A DNA stretch of 47,699 bases. It comes from an uncultured beta proteobacterium. GTDB taxonomy: Bacteria; Pseudomonadota; Gammaproteobacteria; Burkholderiales; Burkholderiaceae_C. The position numbers and the translations under genes are program-made. The stretch lies in NCBI GenBank assembly GCA_903909815.1, contig CAIVXG010000057.1:1-47699 (forward strand), written 5' to 3'. Under the pieces are notes generated by a model. The model had not been told where the DNA came from and ran no database searches. It saw only the letters and a program-made list of their open reading frames with translations. Below, one piece after another: positions 18,158 to 27,180 of the stretch (position 1 is its first letter; every line of letters starts with the position of its first letter).

Positions 18158-19633
18158 ATGCGATTTTCAAAATCCTTTTCCAGCAGCGTAGCGTTGACGC
18201 TCCTTGTCGGAAATCTCGCGCTTTGCCACGCCCAATCCACAGGAGTTGCAGCACCGGCCAGCGCGCCCAAGCCCGTGCTGAACCGCATCACGGGCGCGGC
18301 TGCGGATGCCAGTTGGGAAGAGGAATACGCCTACTCATTGGGCGTGACCGCCTATGTGCATCTGTTCCCCTGGATGTACAACGCGCTGCTGCGCTGGCGC
18401 TGGGCTACGGCCGGCGTTCCCGGCATGGCCATGTCCTCCCCCGTATTTACGCCCAATACGTTGACGCACCAGCGCGGCCTGCTCGACGCGCGCTACAAGG
18501 ACGGCGGACGACCCAACAGCGACACGGTGTACTCGGGCGGCTGGATAGACCTGAGTCGCGAGCCGATGATCGTCCAGGTCCCGGCATTTGGCCCACGCTA
18601 TTACTCGATTGAGCTGGCCAATTTCGACGCCGACAATTTTGGCTACATCGGCACGCGCGCCACCGGCCCCCAAGCCGGAACCTATGCGCTGATCGGTCCC
18701 AACTGGAAGGGCCAATTGCCCCGAGGCGTGACAGCCATTGAAACGGCGCAAACCAACTGGGTCATGGCGCTGGTGCGCATTCTGGTCGATGGACCGGAAG
18801 AACTGGAAACCATCCGCAAGCTACAGGACCAGATCAGCCTGATGCCCTTGAGCGCATACCTGGGCCAGCGTTCGGCTGCGCCAAGCTACGTGCCGCAGCC
18901 GCCTTTCAACCGACAAAAAGATCCCCTCGCAGACTGGAAGAACATCAACCGCGCACTGGCCGAGAGTCCGATGCCGGCGCGTGAGGCACAGATCGCAAAG
19001 ATGTATGCACAACTCGGCATTGGAGCGGGTCTGGATCTGGAGAGGATGAGCCCGGCCGTCAGGCAAGGACTGGCGCGCGCGGCGAAGCAGGGCGCCATGG
19101 TCGTCACCAGCGCACCGAACTACAACGTCGGACGCAAAATGGTGAATGGTTGGGGCATGACGCCGGCCAATTGGGGCCGCACGGCGCCGGACGGTGACTA
19201 CCTGGTTCGCGCCGCCAAGAGCCTGGGCGGGTTCATAACGCACGACCCGGAAGAAAACATTTATCCCGCGACCTTCATTGACGACAGGGGCGAGTTGCTG
19301 AACGATTCCCTGCGCTATGTGCTGCACTTTGCACCCGGTGCCATCCCTCCGGCCCAGGCCTTCTGGTCGACCACGCTGTATGGACCCGACTTCAATTTTG
19401 TCGACAACCCGATCAACCGGTTTTCCATCGGCGACCGCAGCAAGGGCCTCAAGCCCGATGCCGACGGTGGACTGACGATCTACCTGCAGAAGCAGGCTCC
19501 CGGCGGTGACAAGGACAGCAACTGGCTGCCTGCGGGCGGCGGCAATTTCCACCTCGTGTTGCGCATGTACTTGCCCAAGCCCGAGGCCTTAAACGGGTCC
19601 TGGCAGCCCCCCGCCGTGCAACGCGTGGAGTGA
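18158..19633 (+). CDS. DUF1254/DUF1214 exported protein, copy 1
   Basis: 491-aa exported protein with an N-terminal DUF1254 domain ('NSDTVYSGGWIDLSREP', 'YYSIELANFDADNFGYIG') and a C-terminal DUF1214 domain ('FWSTTLYGPDFNFVDNPINR', 'ADGGLTIYLQ', 'NWLPAGGGNFHLVLRMY'). The biochemical role of this domain pair is not established. A signal peptide begins right at ATG 18158 and ends near 'ALCHAQ', which is why I prefer this start to the TTG at 18128 that overlaps the previous stop. It is followed directly by a second copy, with which it shares every main block. Confidence 0.88.
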   Translation: MRFSKSFSSSVALTLLVGNLALCHAQSTGVAAPASAPKPVLNRITGAAADASWEEEYAYSLGVTAYVHLFPWMYNALLRWRWATAGVPGMAMSSPVFTPNTLTHQRGLLDARYKDGGRPNSDTVYSGGWIDLSREPMIVQVPAFGPRYYSIELANFDADNFGYIGTRATGPQAGTYALIGPNWKGQLPRGVTAIETAQTNWVMALVRILVDGPEELETIRKLQDQISLMPLSAYLGQRSAAPSYVPQPPFNRQKDPLADWKNINRALAESPMPAREAQIAKMYAQLGIGAGLDLERMSPAVRQGLARAAKQGAMVVTSAPNYNVGRKMVNGWGMTPANWGRTAPDGDYLVRAAKSLGGFITHDPEENIYPATFIDDRGELLNDSLRYVLHFAPGAIPPAQAFWSTTLYGPDFNFVDNPINRFSIGDRSKGLKPDADGGLTIYLQKQAPGGDKDSNWLPAGGGNFHLVLRMYLPKPEALNGSWQPPAVQRVE

Positions 19634-19674
19634 CTGTGACCGCCCCCTCGCGCGTGCATGTGCGCAGACATGCA

Positions 19675-21147
19675 ATGACAGTCAAGCAACTTGTCCTACC
19701 GGGTTTGCGCGCCGCTGGGTTATGGTTCGCCTTGAGCTTTTGCGTGCCCGTGCCTGCGCAGACTGCGCCTGCGACGGTCCAAGCGGCCAGCGCGCCGCAA
19801 GCGTCCCGGACTGCCCCGACTCCTGCGCCGTTTGACTGGCGCGAGGCCCATGCCTATGCGCTGGGAATCCAGGCCTTCCACTACCTTTACCCCTGGTTCT
19901 ATATGCCCGAGGCACGCTGGACGCGCACCGAATTCGTGGATCACCAGGCGAACCGTTTCACCCATGTTCGCGCTCTGGAGACCGCCGCCAAGACCAACGG
20001 CGGTGCACCCAACAACGACACGCTGTACTCGCGTGCCTGGCTGTACGTGAAAGACGAGCCGGTGATCGTGAGCGTGCCCGCGATCAGCGAGCGCTACTAC
20101 ACGCTGGAGATGGTGGATTTCATGGGCGACAATTTCGCCTATGTCGGCACCCGCGCCACCGGCACGAAGGCGGGCCACTACGCCGTTTTTGCCAAGGGCT
20201 GGAAGGGCAAGCTGCCCGCCGGTGTCAAGGCCTTGCCGCCGTCGTCCACGCCCTGGGCCATCATTCAGGGCCGCACCTTTGTCAAGGACGCTGCGGACTT
20301 GAGCTCGGTGCACGCGCTGCAGGATCAGTACCTGATCACGCCCTTGTCGCAATGGGGCAAGCCTGGCGCAGTGGCTCGCGGAACACCCGCCATCTGGGAG
20401 CCCATCAACCCCAAGACCGACCCGCTGGCCGCATGGAAGACCATTAACCGCGCGCTCACCGAAGTGGCGCCGGACCCGCGCGATGCGGACCTGATGCTGT
20501 CGTTCAAGCAACTCGGAATTGGACCAGGGCAGGACATCGATGCCCAGTCGGCATCCATCAAGCGGGGTCTGGCACGCGCTGCCGTGGACGGCCAGCGCAT
20601 TGTTGCCCAGGCCATCAATACCGGACACCTGCAAAAGAACGTGAACGGTTGGTTCTATCCGCCCATCACCATAGGACGTCCCACAGCCACGCGTGACTGG
20701 CTGTTTCGCGCCATGCAGGCGCTCGGCGGCTGGGTGGCGAACGACCCTGAAGAGGCGGTGTACCTGAATGTGGCGCAAGACAGCGCCGGCAAGCCGCTGA
20801 TTGGAAGCAACCGCTATGTGATCCGCTTCCAGCCCGGCGCTCTGCCCCAAGTCAAAGCCTTCTGGTCTATCACCATGTACAACCCGCAGTTCAATCTGGT
20901 GGCCAACCCGATCAACCGCTATGCGGTGGGTGACCGCACCGGCATGACACCTGACGCCGACGGCGGCCTCACGGTCTACGTGCAAAAAGACAGCCCTGGC
21001 GCGGACAAGGAAAGCAACTGGCTGCCCACGCCGCAGGAGGGCCGCTTCCTGATGTTCCTGCGCGCCTATTTGCCGGGGGACGACATCCTCCAGCAAGCCT
21101 GGACCCCTCCCCTCATTACGCGGATTGAATCGGCGCCAGCGAAATGA
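19675..21147 (+). CDS. DUF1254/DUF1214 exported protein, copy 2
   Basis: 490-aa tandem paralogue of the preceding gene, with the same order: signal peptide (ending near 'VPVPAQ'), DUF1254 ('NNDTLYSRAWLYVKDEP', 'YYTLEMVDFMGDNFAYVG') and DUF1214 ('FWSITMYNPQFNLVANPINR', 'ADGGLTVYVQ', 'NWLPTPQEGRFLMFLRAY'). The central parts differ more, so the two may have divided roles or form a heteromer. The GTG at 19630 overlaps the previous stop and would add 15 residues; I prefer ATG 19675 because the signal peptide begins there. It overlaps the next gene by 4 nt (ATGA). Function unknown. Confidence 0.87.
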   Translation: MTVKQLVLPGLRAAGLWFALSFCVPVPAQTAPATVQAASAPQASRTAPTPAPFDWREAHAYALGIQAFHYLYPWFYMPEARWTRTEFVDHQANRFTHVRALETAAKTNGGAPNNDTLYSRAWLYVKDEPVIVSVPAISERYYTLEMVDFMGDNFAYVGTRATGTKAGHYAVFAKGWKGKLPAGVKALPPSSTPWAIIQGRTFVKDAADLSSVHALQDQYLITPLSQWGKPGAVARGTPAIWEPINPKTDPLAAWKTINRALTEVAPDPRDADLMLSFKQLGIGPGQDIDAQSASIKRGLARAAVDGQRIVAQAINTGHLQKNVNGWFYPPITIGRPTATRDWLFRAMQALGGWVANDPEEAVYLNVAQDSAGKPLIGSNRYVIRFQPGALPQVKAFWSITMYNPQFNLVANPINRYAVGDRTGMTPDADGGLTVYVQKDSPGADKESNWLPTPQEGRFLMFLRAYLPGDDILQQAWTPPLITRIESAPAK

Positions 21148-22052
21148 CATCGCTTCAATACGGCTTGCTGATCGCCATCATGTTGGGCTTCACCGTGCTG
21201 GAATTTGTGCTGCATCGGGCGCAGCATTTCCACGCCACGGCCGGCGACAACACGCTGGACATGCTGGGCTTTGCCCTGCTGGCCGCGTTCACCCAGCCGT
21301 TCATCATGTGGGCCAGCGGTAAGGTGGGATGGGCCGTGGCGCAGCAATACCAGAACGCGCTGGCCGATCTGCCTTGGTACACCATGGTGGGCCTGCTGCT
21401 GGTGGGCGACGACATGCTGCAATACGGGTGGCACAGGCTGTCGCATTCGCCTCTGCTGTGGCCGCTACATCGCGCCCATCACTCGGCGCAGTACATGAGC
21501 GCGCGCATCATTTACCGCAACAATTTTTTCTATTACCTGGGCATGCCGGCGATCTGGTGCTTAGGCTTTCTGGTCTACCTGGGGCTGGGCCAGATGTACC
21601 TGGTCTACATCGTGGCCAAGTTGGCAGTGATCACCGGCGCCCACTCGTCGGTGCGTTGGGACGAACCGCTGTACAAGGTCAAGGCGCTGCGTCCCCTGAT
21701 GTGGCTGGTGCAGCGAAGCATTTCCACGCCGGCCACCCACTTTGCCCACCATGCCATGAGCCATACCGACGGCATCGGCAGCTATTCTGGCAACTTTGGC
21801 AACCTGCTGTTCTTCTGGGATGTGCTGTTTGGAAGCGCCCACATCACGCAGCGCTATCCGGCCAAAGTCGGCCTGCGTGATGATGAGTTATTTGGTGCGG
21901 AGAAGTGGTGGGTGGAATTGTTCGACCCACTCTTTCGATCACAACGCCAGCATTCCGCGCTCACACCGGGCGGCAAGCCATTCGTCGACACTCCCCAAGT
22001 GTTGGCGCAATTCGACGCACAGCGCCAAGACGCGCTTGGCATAAGCCAATAG
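21144..22052 (+). CDS. Fatty acid hydroxylase/sterol desaturase family protein
   Basis: 302-aa membrane-bound di-iron enzyme of the fatty-acid-hydroxylase superfamily (sterol desaturases, carotene and fatty-acid hydroxylases). Seen: hydrophobic helices at residues 1-25, 35-60, 75-90 and 125-150, and the histidine clusters HRLSH (starting at His97), HRAHH and HFAHHAMSH that bind the iron pair. Such enzymes use O2 to hydroxylate or desaturate C-H bonds of lipophilic substrates. Translationally coupled to the DUF1254/1214 gene through ATGA. Within this operon it could introduce the hydroxyl group later oxidised by the GMC or flavin dehydrogenases; this is inference, and the position attacked is unknown. 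Confidence 0.9.
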   Translation: MTSLQYGLLIAIMLGFTVLEFVLHRAQHFHATAGDNTLDMLGFALLAAFTQPFIMWASGKVGWAVAQQYQNALADLPWYTMVGLLLVGDDMLQYGWHRLSHSPLLWPLHRAHHSAQYMSARIIYRNNFFYYLGMPAIWCLGFLVYLGLGQMYLVYIVAKLAVITGAHSSVRWDEPLYKVKALRPLMWLVQRSISTPATHFAHHAMSHTDGIGSYSGNFGNLLFFWDVLFGSAHITQRYPAKVGLRDDELFGAEKWWVELFDPLFRSQRQHSALTPGGKPFVDTPQVLAQFDAQRQDALGISQ

Positions 22053-22069
22053 CTGTACAGGAGCCAGAC

Positions 22070-23674
22070 ATGGAAGAATTCGATTACTTGGTGGTGGGTG
22101 GTGGCCCCGGCGGCTGCGTGGTGGCTTCACGTCTCACGGAAGACCCCTCGGTGAGCGTGGCGCTGCTGGAATCGGGGCCGGATCGGCGTGGACTCCTGGG
22201 CAGCAATCTGGCCGTGGGCACCTTGGCGCTGGGGCCACGCAAGACGAGCAGCAACTATGCCTTTGAAACGGTGGCCGACCCCGGCCTGAATGGTCGCCGC
22301 GATTACCACGCCCTGGGCCGGGGATTGGGCGGTGGAGGTGCCATCAACACCGCCATGTACATGCGCGGCCACCACGCCGACTATGACGAATGGACAGCGT
22401 TGGGCAACCCGGGCTGGAGCTATTCCGACGTGCTGCCTTACTTCAAGAAGGCAGAAAACAACCAGACGCACCGCAACGAATTCCACGGCAACTCCGGCCC
22501 GGTCTGGGTGGAGGACCTGCGCACCGACAACCCCTACCATGCGATCGTCAAGCAGGCCTGCGCAGAAGCGGGGTTGCCGTATTGCCCGGACTTCAACGGC
22601 GCCGAGCAGGAGGGCTACAACACCACCCAGGTAACGATGAAGAAGGGTGAGCGGCACCACAGCGGCAAGGCCTACATCCTGCCACACCTGGGCGTTAGAA
22701 AGAACCTGAGCCTGTTGGTGGATACCACATGTACCCGCATCCTGTTTGAGGGCCAACGCGCCGTGGGCGTCGAAGTGATACACAAGGGCTTTCGCCGTCA
22801 GATGCGCGCGCGCTGCGAAGTGATTGTTGCGGGCGGCGGTTTGCTATCCGCCAAGCTGCTGCAACTCTCGGGCGTGGGCAATGGGAGCGACCTGCAGGCG
22901 CTGGGCATTCCTGTGGTGCATGACCGCCCCGCCGTGGGTCAAAATTTGCAGGACCACATCGACGTGGTGCTGGGTTACCACATACCGGGCGACCCCAATC
23001 TGCTGGGCATTTCACCGACCGCGGTTGGTGCGATCTACCGGGCCGTGAAGCGCTACAAGGCCGAGCGCCGCGGCATGGGAGCGACCAACTTCGCCGAGCT
23101 CACCGGCTTCATGAAACTCACGCCCGAGTCGCCCCGCGCCGAGATCCAGTACGAGTTTGTCATCGCCCTGGCCATGGACCATGGGCGCAAACTGATCCCC
23201 CAGCACGGCATGTCGGCGCACGTGCTGCTGCTGCGGCCCAAGAGCCGCGGCACGGTGAAGCTGGCGTCCAACAACTTCCTGGACCAACCGCTGATCGACT
23301 TCAAATACCTCAGCCATCCCGCGGACCTTGCCACCCTGGTCGAGGGCACGAAACGCACCGCGGCCATTTTCAGCACGCCAACCTTCAAGCGCCTGATCAA
23401 GCGCGACATGGTCGCCGCGCACTGCAAGACCGACGACGACTGGGCCGAGTTCTGCAAGAACGTCGGCGGCACCAACTATCACCCGGTGGGAAGCTGCCGC
23501 ATGGGGCCGGGGGACGACTGCGTGGTCGACGCCCGCCTGCGCGTGCACGGCATGCGGGCCCTGCGCATCGTCGACAGTTCGATCTTCCCGAAGATCATGG
23601 GTGGCAACACCATGGCGCCCACCATCATGGTCGGCGAAAAAGCGGCCGATATGATCAAAGCCGACCGACCATGA
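22070..23674 (+). CDS. GMC-family FAD-dependent oxidoreductase 2
   Basis: 534-aa GMC alcohol dehydrogenase-type flavoprotein. The FAD motif is 'YLVVGGGPGGCVVASRLTE', the second FAD contact is 'GRGLGGGGAINTAMYMRG', and the catalytic His471 lies in 'YHPVGSCRMGP' with 'GGNTMAPTIMVGEKAAD' at the end. The start ATG 22070 has a strong ACAGGAG ribosome-binding site; the frame is open farther upstream only as a shadow of the hydroxylase gene. It differs from the other two island GMC proteins in having Gly-Gly-Gly in the second FAD loop where they have G-S-S. Probably oxidises an alcohol of the pathway; electron acceptor unknown. Confidence 0.93.
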   Translation: MEEFDYLVVGGGPGGCVVASRLTEDPSVSVALLESGPDRRGLLGSNLAVGTLALGPRKTSSNYAFETVADPGLNGRRDYHALGRGLGGGGAINTAMYMRGHHADYDEWTALGNPGWSYSDVLPYFKKAENNQTHRNEFHGNSGPVWVEDLRTDNPYHAIVKQACAEAGLPYCPDFNGAEQEGYNTTQVTMKKGERHHSGKAYILPHLGVRKNLSLLVDTTCTRILFEGQRAVGVEVIHKGFRRQMRARCEVIVAGGGLLSAKLLQLSGVGNGSDLQALGIPVVHDRPAVGQNLQDHIDVVLGYHIPGDPNLLGISPTAVGAIYRAVKRYKAERRGMGATNFAELTGFMKLTPESPRAEIQYEFVIALAMDHGRKLIPQHGMSAHVLLLRPKSRGTVKLASNNFLDQPLIDFKYLSHPADLATLVEGTKRTAAIFSTPTFKRLIKRDMVAAHCKTDDDWAEFCKNVGGTNYHPVGSCRMGPGDDCVVDARLRVHGMRALRIVDSSIFPKIMGGNTMAPTIMVGEKAADMIKADRP

Positions 23675-23711
23675 AGCCGGTGTGTGATGATTTGCTTTCT
23701 GGGGATGCAAC

Positions 23712-25331
23712 ATGAGCAAGACAGGTTTTCAATCTGACGTTCTGGTGATCGGTGGCGGCCTGGCCGGCATCGTCACTGCCATCGAGTGCCTGCGCGCGGG
23801 CCAAAGCGTGACGCTGGTGGACCGTGACACGCCCGAGCGCCTGGGCGGCCTGGCGCTGTGGGCGTTTGGTGGCATGGCGCTGGTGGACACCCCTGTGCAG
23901 CGGCGCATGAAGCTCAAGGACTCGCCGGAAATTGCACTGCGCGACTGGTTGCGCTTTGGCGAACTGGGCGAGGAGGATGTGTTGCCGCGCCAGTGGGCCT
24001 CCTACTACGTGGAGAACTCGCGCACCCAGGTCTACGACTGGCTCATAGACAGCGGACTGTCCTTCATGCCGGCGGTGAACTGGGTGGAGCGCGGCATGCA
24101 GGGCAATGGCAACACCTTGCCGCGCTACCACGTGGTGTGGGGCACTTCGCAGCGTCTCACGCGGCGCATGATCGAATTGATGCGATCGGCCGACAGGGGC
24201 CAGCGCCTGACCGTGCTGCACCAGCATGAAGTGCTGGCACTGGAGTCGACCCACGGGAAGGTGACGGGAGCGAGCGCCATCGATCACGCCACTGGGCAGA
24301 GTGTTCAGCTGACAGCGCAAGTCGTGGTGCTGGCCATGGGTGGCATCAACGGCAGCCTGGAAGAAACCCGCGCCAACTGGCCCCAAGGTCGGCCCATGCC
24401 GACGGCCATGCTCAATGGCGCCCACCCCTACGCCAACGGCAAGCTCCACCGCCTAGTCGCAGGGCTGGGCGCACAGATCACGCATGCCGGCGAGATGTGG
24501 AACTACGCCGCGGGTGTGCCCCATCCCAAGCCCCACTTTGCAGGCCACGGCCTGTCCCTCATTCCCTGCAAGTCGGCGCTGTGGCTGAACCACCGAGGCG
24601 AACGCATCGGACCCGAACCGCTGGTGGTCGGCTTTGACACCCACGAGCTGTGCCAGCGCGTGGCGGCACAGGAAAAGCCCTATGTCTGGCATTTGCTGAA
24701 CTGGCGCATTGCCATCAAGGAGATGGCCTTGTCGGGTGCGGAACACAACCAGCGCATCCGCGACCACCAGTTGCTGATGTTCCTGAAGGAAACGCTGTTG
24801 GGGAATCATCGCCTGGTGAAGCAGATGGTGGCCGAGAGCCCGCACTTTCTGGTGGACGACACGCTGGTCGGACTGGCCGCCAAGATGAACGCACTGGCTG
24901 GCAACAACGACGTGAGTGCCGACGTGTTGCAGCAAACGGCCGATGCTTTTGACGCCAATTTTGCGCTGGGCGACAAGCTGCACAACGACGAGCAGTTGCG
25001 CCGTATCGAGCACGCGCGCCATTGGGGGCCGGACAAGCTGCGCACCTGCAAACCTGCGGCCCTGCAGGCGCGCGGCTCGGGCCCCTTCATGGCGATACAG
25101 ACGCAGCTCATTACGCGCAAGAGCCTGGGCGGCTTGCAGACGGATCTGCAAAGTCGGGTGCTCGATGCCAAGGGTCAGGCCATGGAAGGCCTGTACTGCG
25201 TGGGCGAGGCGGCGGGCTTTGGCGGCGGCGGTGCCTCGGGCAAGCGATCCCTGGAGGGCACCTTCCTTCCCGGCTGTATCCTGACGGCGCGCGCTGCCGC
25301 ACGCTCCATCGTCGCCGGCCGTGGCCTTTGA
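23712..25331 (+). CDS. FAD-binding dehydrogenase (fumarate reductase/KstD-like fold)
   Basis: 539-aa flavoprotein of the FAD_binding_2 superfamily, which includes fumarate reductase and 3-ketosteroid dehydrogenase. The N-terminal FAD motif is 'VLVIGGGLAGIVTAIECLRA', and the closing FAD contact is 'GLYCVGEAAGFGGGGASG' followed by 'GTFLPGCILTARAAA'. The closest relatives I recognise are the predicted oxidoreductases of the COG3573 type, annotated only as 'FAD-binding dehydrogenase'; catalytic residues specific to KstD were not located. It would remove or add hydrogens at a C-C bond. 37 nt after GMC 2 and 33 nt before the TPP enzyme. Substrate unknown. Confidence 0.88.
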   Translation: MSKTGFQSDVLVIGGGLAGIVTAIECLRAGQSVTLVDRDTPERLGGLALWAFGGMALVDTPVQRRMKLKDSPEIALRDWLRFGELGEEDVLPRQWASYYVENSRTQVYDWLIDSGLSFMPAVNWVERGMQGNGNTLPRYHVVWGTSQRLTRRMIELMRSADRGQRLTVLHQHEVLALESTHGKVTGASAIDHATGQSVQLTAQVVVLAMGGINGSLEETRANWPQGRPMPTAMLNGAHPYANGKLHRLVAGLGAQITHAGEMWNYAAGVPHPKPHFAGHGLSLIPCKSALWLNHRGERIGPEPLVVGFDTHELCQRVAAQEKPYVWHLLNWRIAIKEMALSGAEHNQRIRDHQLLMFLKETLLGNHRLVKQMVAESPHFLVDDTLVGLAAKMNALAGNNDVSADVLQQTADAFDANFALGDKLHNDEQLRRIEHARHWGPDKLRTCKPAALQARGSGPFMAIQTQLITRKSLGGLQTDLQSRVLDAKGQAMEGLYCVGEAAGFGGGGASGKRSLEGTFLPGCILTARAAARSIVAGRGL

Positions 25332-25364
25332 CATTCACCCCATCAGAACAAGAAGGAGACCCCC

Positions 25365-27020
25365 ATGTCCAACGGCGCCAATGCCCTGATCCGGACCCTG
25401 GTCGATGCCGGAATCACCACCTGCTTTACCAATCCCGGCACCTCCGAGATGCACTTTGTGGCGGCGCTCGACACCGTGCCAGAAATGCGCGCCGTGCTCG
25501 CCTTGTTTGAAGGCGTTGCCACCGGCGCGGCGGACGGCTATGGCCGCATGGCCGACAAGCCCGCCGCCACGCTGCTGCACCTGGGTTGCGGGCTCGGCAA
25601 CGGGTTGGCCAACCTGCACAACGCGCGCAAGGGACGGGTGCCCATCCTGAACATCGTGGGAGACCACGCCACCCACCACGTGCAGTACGACGCCCAACTG
25701 CAATCGGACATCGAAACCGTGGCGCGCAATGTGTCGTCCTGGGTGCGCACCGCCCAGAGCACGGCCACGCTGTGCCAGGACGCGGTCGACGCCATTGAAG
25801 CCTGCATGGGCCCGCCCGGCCAGGTGGCCACGCTCATCCTGCCGGCCGACGTGTCGTGGGGCGAAGGCGGCGTGCCCATGGCGCCACTCCAACTGGCGCC
25901 GCCCTCGGCGGCCGAGGACGCCACCGTGGCGGCCATCGCCCTGGCCCTGCAGGGAGAAGGCAAGAAGGCCATCCTGTTGGGCGGCAAGGCCCTGCGCGCA
26001 CCTGCGCTGATGGCGGTGGCGCGCATCGCCGCCAAGACCGGCGCCAAGCTGTTTGCCAAAGTCTTCCCCACGCGCATCGAGCGCGGTGCGGGCTTGCCAC
26101 CGGTGGAGCGCATCGCCTACCTGGCCGAACTGGCTTCGGTGCAGTTGACGGGCCTGGACCACCTCATCCTGGTCGATGCCAAGGCGCCCGTGTCGTTCTT
26201 CGCCTACCCTGGAAAGAAGAGCTACCAAGTGCCAGACGGCTGCCAGTTGCACACCCTGGCATCGTTCACACAGGACGTGCTCGGCAGTCTGGACAAACTG
26301 TCCAAGGCCGTGGGTGCGGATCAGTCTGCGCCAGTGCTGCAGCCGCTCAAACGCCCGGGCCGACCGCGCGGCAAATTCACCGCGGACAAGGTATGCAAGG
26401 CCATCGGGGAACTGATGCCGGACAACGCCATCATCGTGGACGAAGCACAGACCTCGGGCATCATGCTGGCGATGTACACCGCAGGCGCGCCGCGCCACGA
26501 TGTGCTCACCCTGACAGGCGGCGCCATCGGCCAGGGCCTGCCCAATGCCGTGGGCGCGGCCATCGCCTGCCCGCAGCGCAAGGTGATAGCGTTGGTTGGC
26601 GACGGTTCGGCCATGTACACCATCCAGGCCTTGTGGACCATGGCGCGCGAGAAGCTCGACGTCATCTCCATCATTTTCAACAACCGCTCCTACGCCATCC
26701 TCAAGGTCGAACTGCAGCGCGTGGGCGCGGTCGGTGCCGGCGACATGGCCCGCGCCCAGCTCGACCTGCGCAATCCCCCGATTGATTTCGTGCGCCTGGG
26801 CGAGGGCATGGGGGTGGCATCCAGGCGCGCCACCACCACCGAAGAATTTCTGGCGGCTTTTGAGCACGCTTTGCGCACACCGGGTCCGCATCTGATCGAA
26901 GCCATCGTGCCCCCCACGCTGGCCGGGCTGAAGCTGCGTGTGTTGCCGCATGTGCTGCAGTCGCTGGCCAAGCTGCCGCTGCCGATGGCGCGCGCCCTCA
27001 AGCGCGCCATTGCGCCCTGA
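25365..27020 (+). CDS. Thiamine-diphosphate-dependent enzyme, acetolactate-synthase-like (one chain)
   Basis: 551-aa TPP enzyme with all three domains in one chain. The PYR domain has the catalytic Glu in 'LALFEGVATGAADGYGR'; a central domain follows; the PP domain has G412-D-G-S and, ~26 residues later, N-N ('IIFNNRSYAIL'). Proteins like this are commonly annotated as acetolactate synthase large subunit, but no regulatory small subunit is present and the context is catabolic. Benzoylformate-decarboxylase or 2-hydroxyacyl-lyase-type chemistry is more likely. Good ribosome-binding site (AGAAGGAG). Last gene of unit 2. The island also has a split version of the same enzyme class in unit 1. Confidence 0.9.
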   Translation: MSNGANALIRTLVDAGITTCFTNPGTSEMHFVAALDTVPEMRAVLALFEGVATGAADGYGRMADKPAATLLHLGCGLGNGLANLHNARKGRVPILNIVGDHATHHVQYDAQLQSDIETVARNVSSWVRTAQSTATLCQDAVDAIEACMGPPGQVATLILPADVSWGEGGVPMAPLQLAPPSAAEDATVAAIALALQGEGKKAILLGGKALRAPALMAVARIAAKTGAKLFAKVFPTRIERGAGLPPVERIAYLAELASVQLTGLDHLILVDAKAPVSFFAYPGKKSYQVPDGCQLHTLASFTQDVLGSLDKLSKAVGADQSAPVLQPLKRPGRPRGKFTADKVCKAIGELMPDNAIIVDEAQTSGIMLAMYTAGAPRHDVLTLTGGAIGQGLPNAVGAAIACPQRKVIALVGDGSAMYTIQALWTMAREKLDVISIIFNNRSYAILKVELQRVGAVGAGDMARAQLDLRNPPIDFVRLGEGMGVASRRATTTEEFLAAFEHALRTPGPHLIEAIVPPTLAGLKLRVLPHVLQSLAKLPLPMARALKRAIAP

Positions 27021-27049
27021 AGGACGAAGCAGCGGCCAGCGCAGGCACA

Positions 27050-27131
27050 CCAGAAACCCGAACTTTGGCAAGGGTGCCTGCACCCTTTCGCCGCTCACCC
27101 CTTCGCGCCACAGTAGCCCTCTAGAGAAACC
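27050..27131 (+). promoter_or_regulatory. Composite promoter-like element, copy 3 of 3 (upstream of unit 3)
   Basis: CCAGAAACCCGAAC (27050-27063), 10 nt, GTGCCTGCAC (27074-27083; the palindrome extends to GGGTGC-CT-GCACCC), 24 nt, CCACAGT (27108-27114), AGAGAAACC (27123-27131). Blocks and spacings match copy 2, and the first three blocks also match copy 1. It fills the 160-nt gap between the TPP gene and the aldehyde dehydrogenase gene, 49 nt before the latter's ATG. A weak TTTCGC lies 17 nt before CACAGT. Confidence 0.65.
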
Positions 27132-27180
27132 TGGTCTGTCCCGACAAGCGGGCCAGACCACGGTGTCCACGGAGAGCTCC

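Noticed and set aside
23712-25331. Naming the flavin dehydrogenase 3-ketosteroid-delta1-dehydrogenase and the island a steroid pathway
   Set aside because: Only the general FAD fold is shared; KstD active-site residues were not found, and no ring-cleavage genes are present.
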